Assembly: GCA_026874595.1 (NCBI GenBank)
Contig: CM049313.1
Span: 76,378,659-76,442,658 of the forward strand
From: Sipunculus nudus
Taxonomy: Eukaryota > Annelida > Sipuncula > Golfingiida > Sipunculidae
Direction of reading: 5' to 3'
DNA length: 64,000 nucleotides
The notes under the pieces are model-generated. The model was not told where the DNA came from. It worked only from the letters and a program-made list of their open reading frames with translations, and searched no databases. Position numbers and translations under genes: made by a program. This document shows, in pieces, positions 62,970-64,000 of the stretch (positions are counted from its first letter, which is position 1; every line of letters starts with the position of its first letter).

Positions 62970-64000
62970 AGCGAACCTGTGAGCTTATGCGATGGTGTGG
63001 CGTCGTCCGGCATCCGTCGTCCGTCGTCTGTACATTAACCCATACTATCTTGAAAACGGCAAGAGGTGGCATCATGAAATTTTATTAAAAAAATTAGTCA
63101 TCTAAAAAACTATATCGTATTTTGCTTATTTTTTGGCTAACTGCATTTTCTTAGATTTTATAGGGAAAAAGCTAAAAAAAAGCTTTAAAAATCTTCTTCT
63201 CCGAAACTGTTCAGCCAAATTGTCCAATATTTCACAGAAATGATTCCTGGAATAATCTTTCTTAAGTTTGTTTGAATGGATTAAGTTTGGTGATTTTTGG
63301 CCGAGTTACAGGAAGTTGAACTTAGTCATCTGTCCATAAAAGCATACTAAAATTACAATCTCAGAAACGGCTGGTGCTATCATCACCAAATTTTATGCCA
63401 ATGTTGTTCACATGAGACATATCTGAAATTGAGGTATTGGTGGCGCCATCTGCATCGACCTTTTTTGTACGGGGGTCATCAGTGCCCGTATCATACTGAT
63501 GGCTACAAAAAACTTCTTCTCTGAAACCATATGGCCAAATAGTTTAATATCGCACAGAAATGATCCTAGGGTAGTGCTTTCTGAAATTTTTTCAAATGGT
63601 CTAAGTTCAGTGACTTTTGGCTGAGTTATGGGAAGCTGAATTTAGTCATATGCTGTAACAGCCCATTTTAGCTCAGTGGCTACAAAGATCTTCTCCTCAA
63701 AAACCACTGGGCCAAATTCTTAAATCTCACACATTAATTATCCTTAGATGTTGATAATTCAAGTTTGTTCAAATGGTTTTGGTTCAGTGATTTTTGGCTG
63801 AGTTATGAAAAGCTTAACTTAGCCATTATGCTGTATTTTCCCATATGAGTTATAAACCTGTGAAATTTTTTTTGACTGACCCTACTGAGGCCAATTTGTT
63901 TAATATTTTAACAAGAATAATCCCCTGAATAATTCTTATAATAATTGTCTTTTATGGTTCCAAAGAATGAATTTTGGCTGAATTATAAAAGTTCAATTGA
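62970..64000. repeat. dispersed repeat with GTCCGTC head, cut by window end
   Basis: It starts AGCGAACCTGTGAGCTTATG, then GATGGTGTGGCGTCGTCC and CCGTCGTCCGTCG. Inside, a phrase of the type TTTTTGGCTGAGTTATGGGA and related CAGAAATGATTCCTGG segments recur near 63230, 63550 and 63790 as degenerate tandem copies. GGTGGCGCCA occurs at 63439. It resembles repeats common in bivalve genomes; its right end is outside the window. Confidence 0.6.

Overview
The window is eukaryotic: AT-rich, intron-rich animal DNA. By hand-spliced translation it carries one recognisable protein-coding gene on the + strand, a partial unc13 (Munc13) gene, the presynaptic vesicle-priming factor. The protein reads like protostome Unc-13. 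Helitron-like elements with internal tandem repeats, and repeats starting with runs of GTCCGTC, suggest a spiralian, most likely a bivalve mollusc; that assignment is inference. No bacterial genes, CRISPR array, rRNA or intact tRNA gene was seen.

Layout. 1-12247: intron or upstream DNA holding a Helitron-like element with a 280-bp tandem array (2421-4438), a 426-bp MITE (4969-5394), a degenerate repeat (6018-6590), a possible weak exon (10137-10205) and a 1.6-kb repeat element (10538-12117). 12248-62837: 31 coding exon segments of unc13, of which 29 fit in any one transcript, all closing in phase and giving about 1,110 residues. They cover a pre-C1 segment, the C1 domain (23231-23450), the C1-C2B linker, C2B (about 25270-34676), the MUN domain (about 35651-60929) and the start of C2C (62742-62837). 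The N-terminus and most of C2C lie outside the window. 62970-64000: another dispersed repeat.

The gene has two tandemly duplicated exon pairs that look mutually exclusive. One pair (107 bp each; 25201-25307 and 25944-26050) encodes the C1-C2B linker. The other (128 bp each; 30737-30864 and 31389-31516) encodes the Ca2+-loop and basic face of C2B. Neither length is a multiple of three, so including both copies would shift the frame. Together they could give four C1-C2B modules.

The introns are unusually rich in tandem repeats that touch splice sites. A 34-bp minisatellite copies the 3' end of a MUN exon together with its splice donor and presents 13 GT donors at exact 34-bp spacing (40029-40438). 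A 48-bp minisatellite of exactly 83 unit-lengths (46247-50230) ends 19 bp before a MUN exon; its open frames on both strands are artefacts of a 48-bp period. A 131-bp and a roughly 33-bp array fill another intron. Mobile elements include two Helitron-like elements with dimeric higher-order arrays, two inverted copies of a TA-flanked DNA transposon (one nested in another repeat), several MITEs or foldbacks and a tRNA-type SINE.
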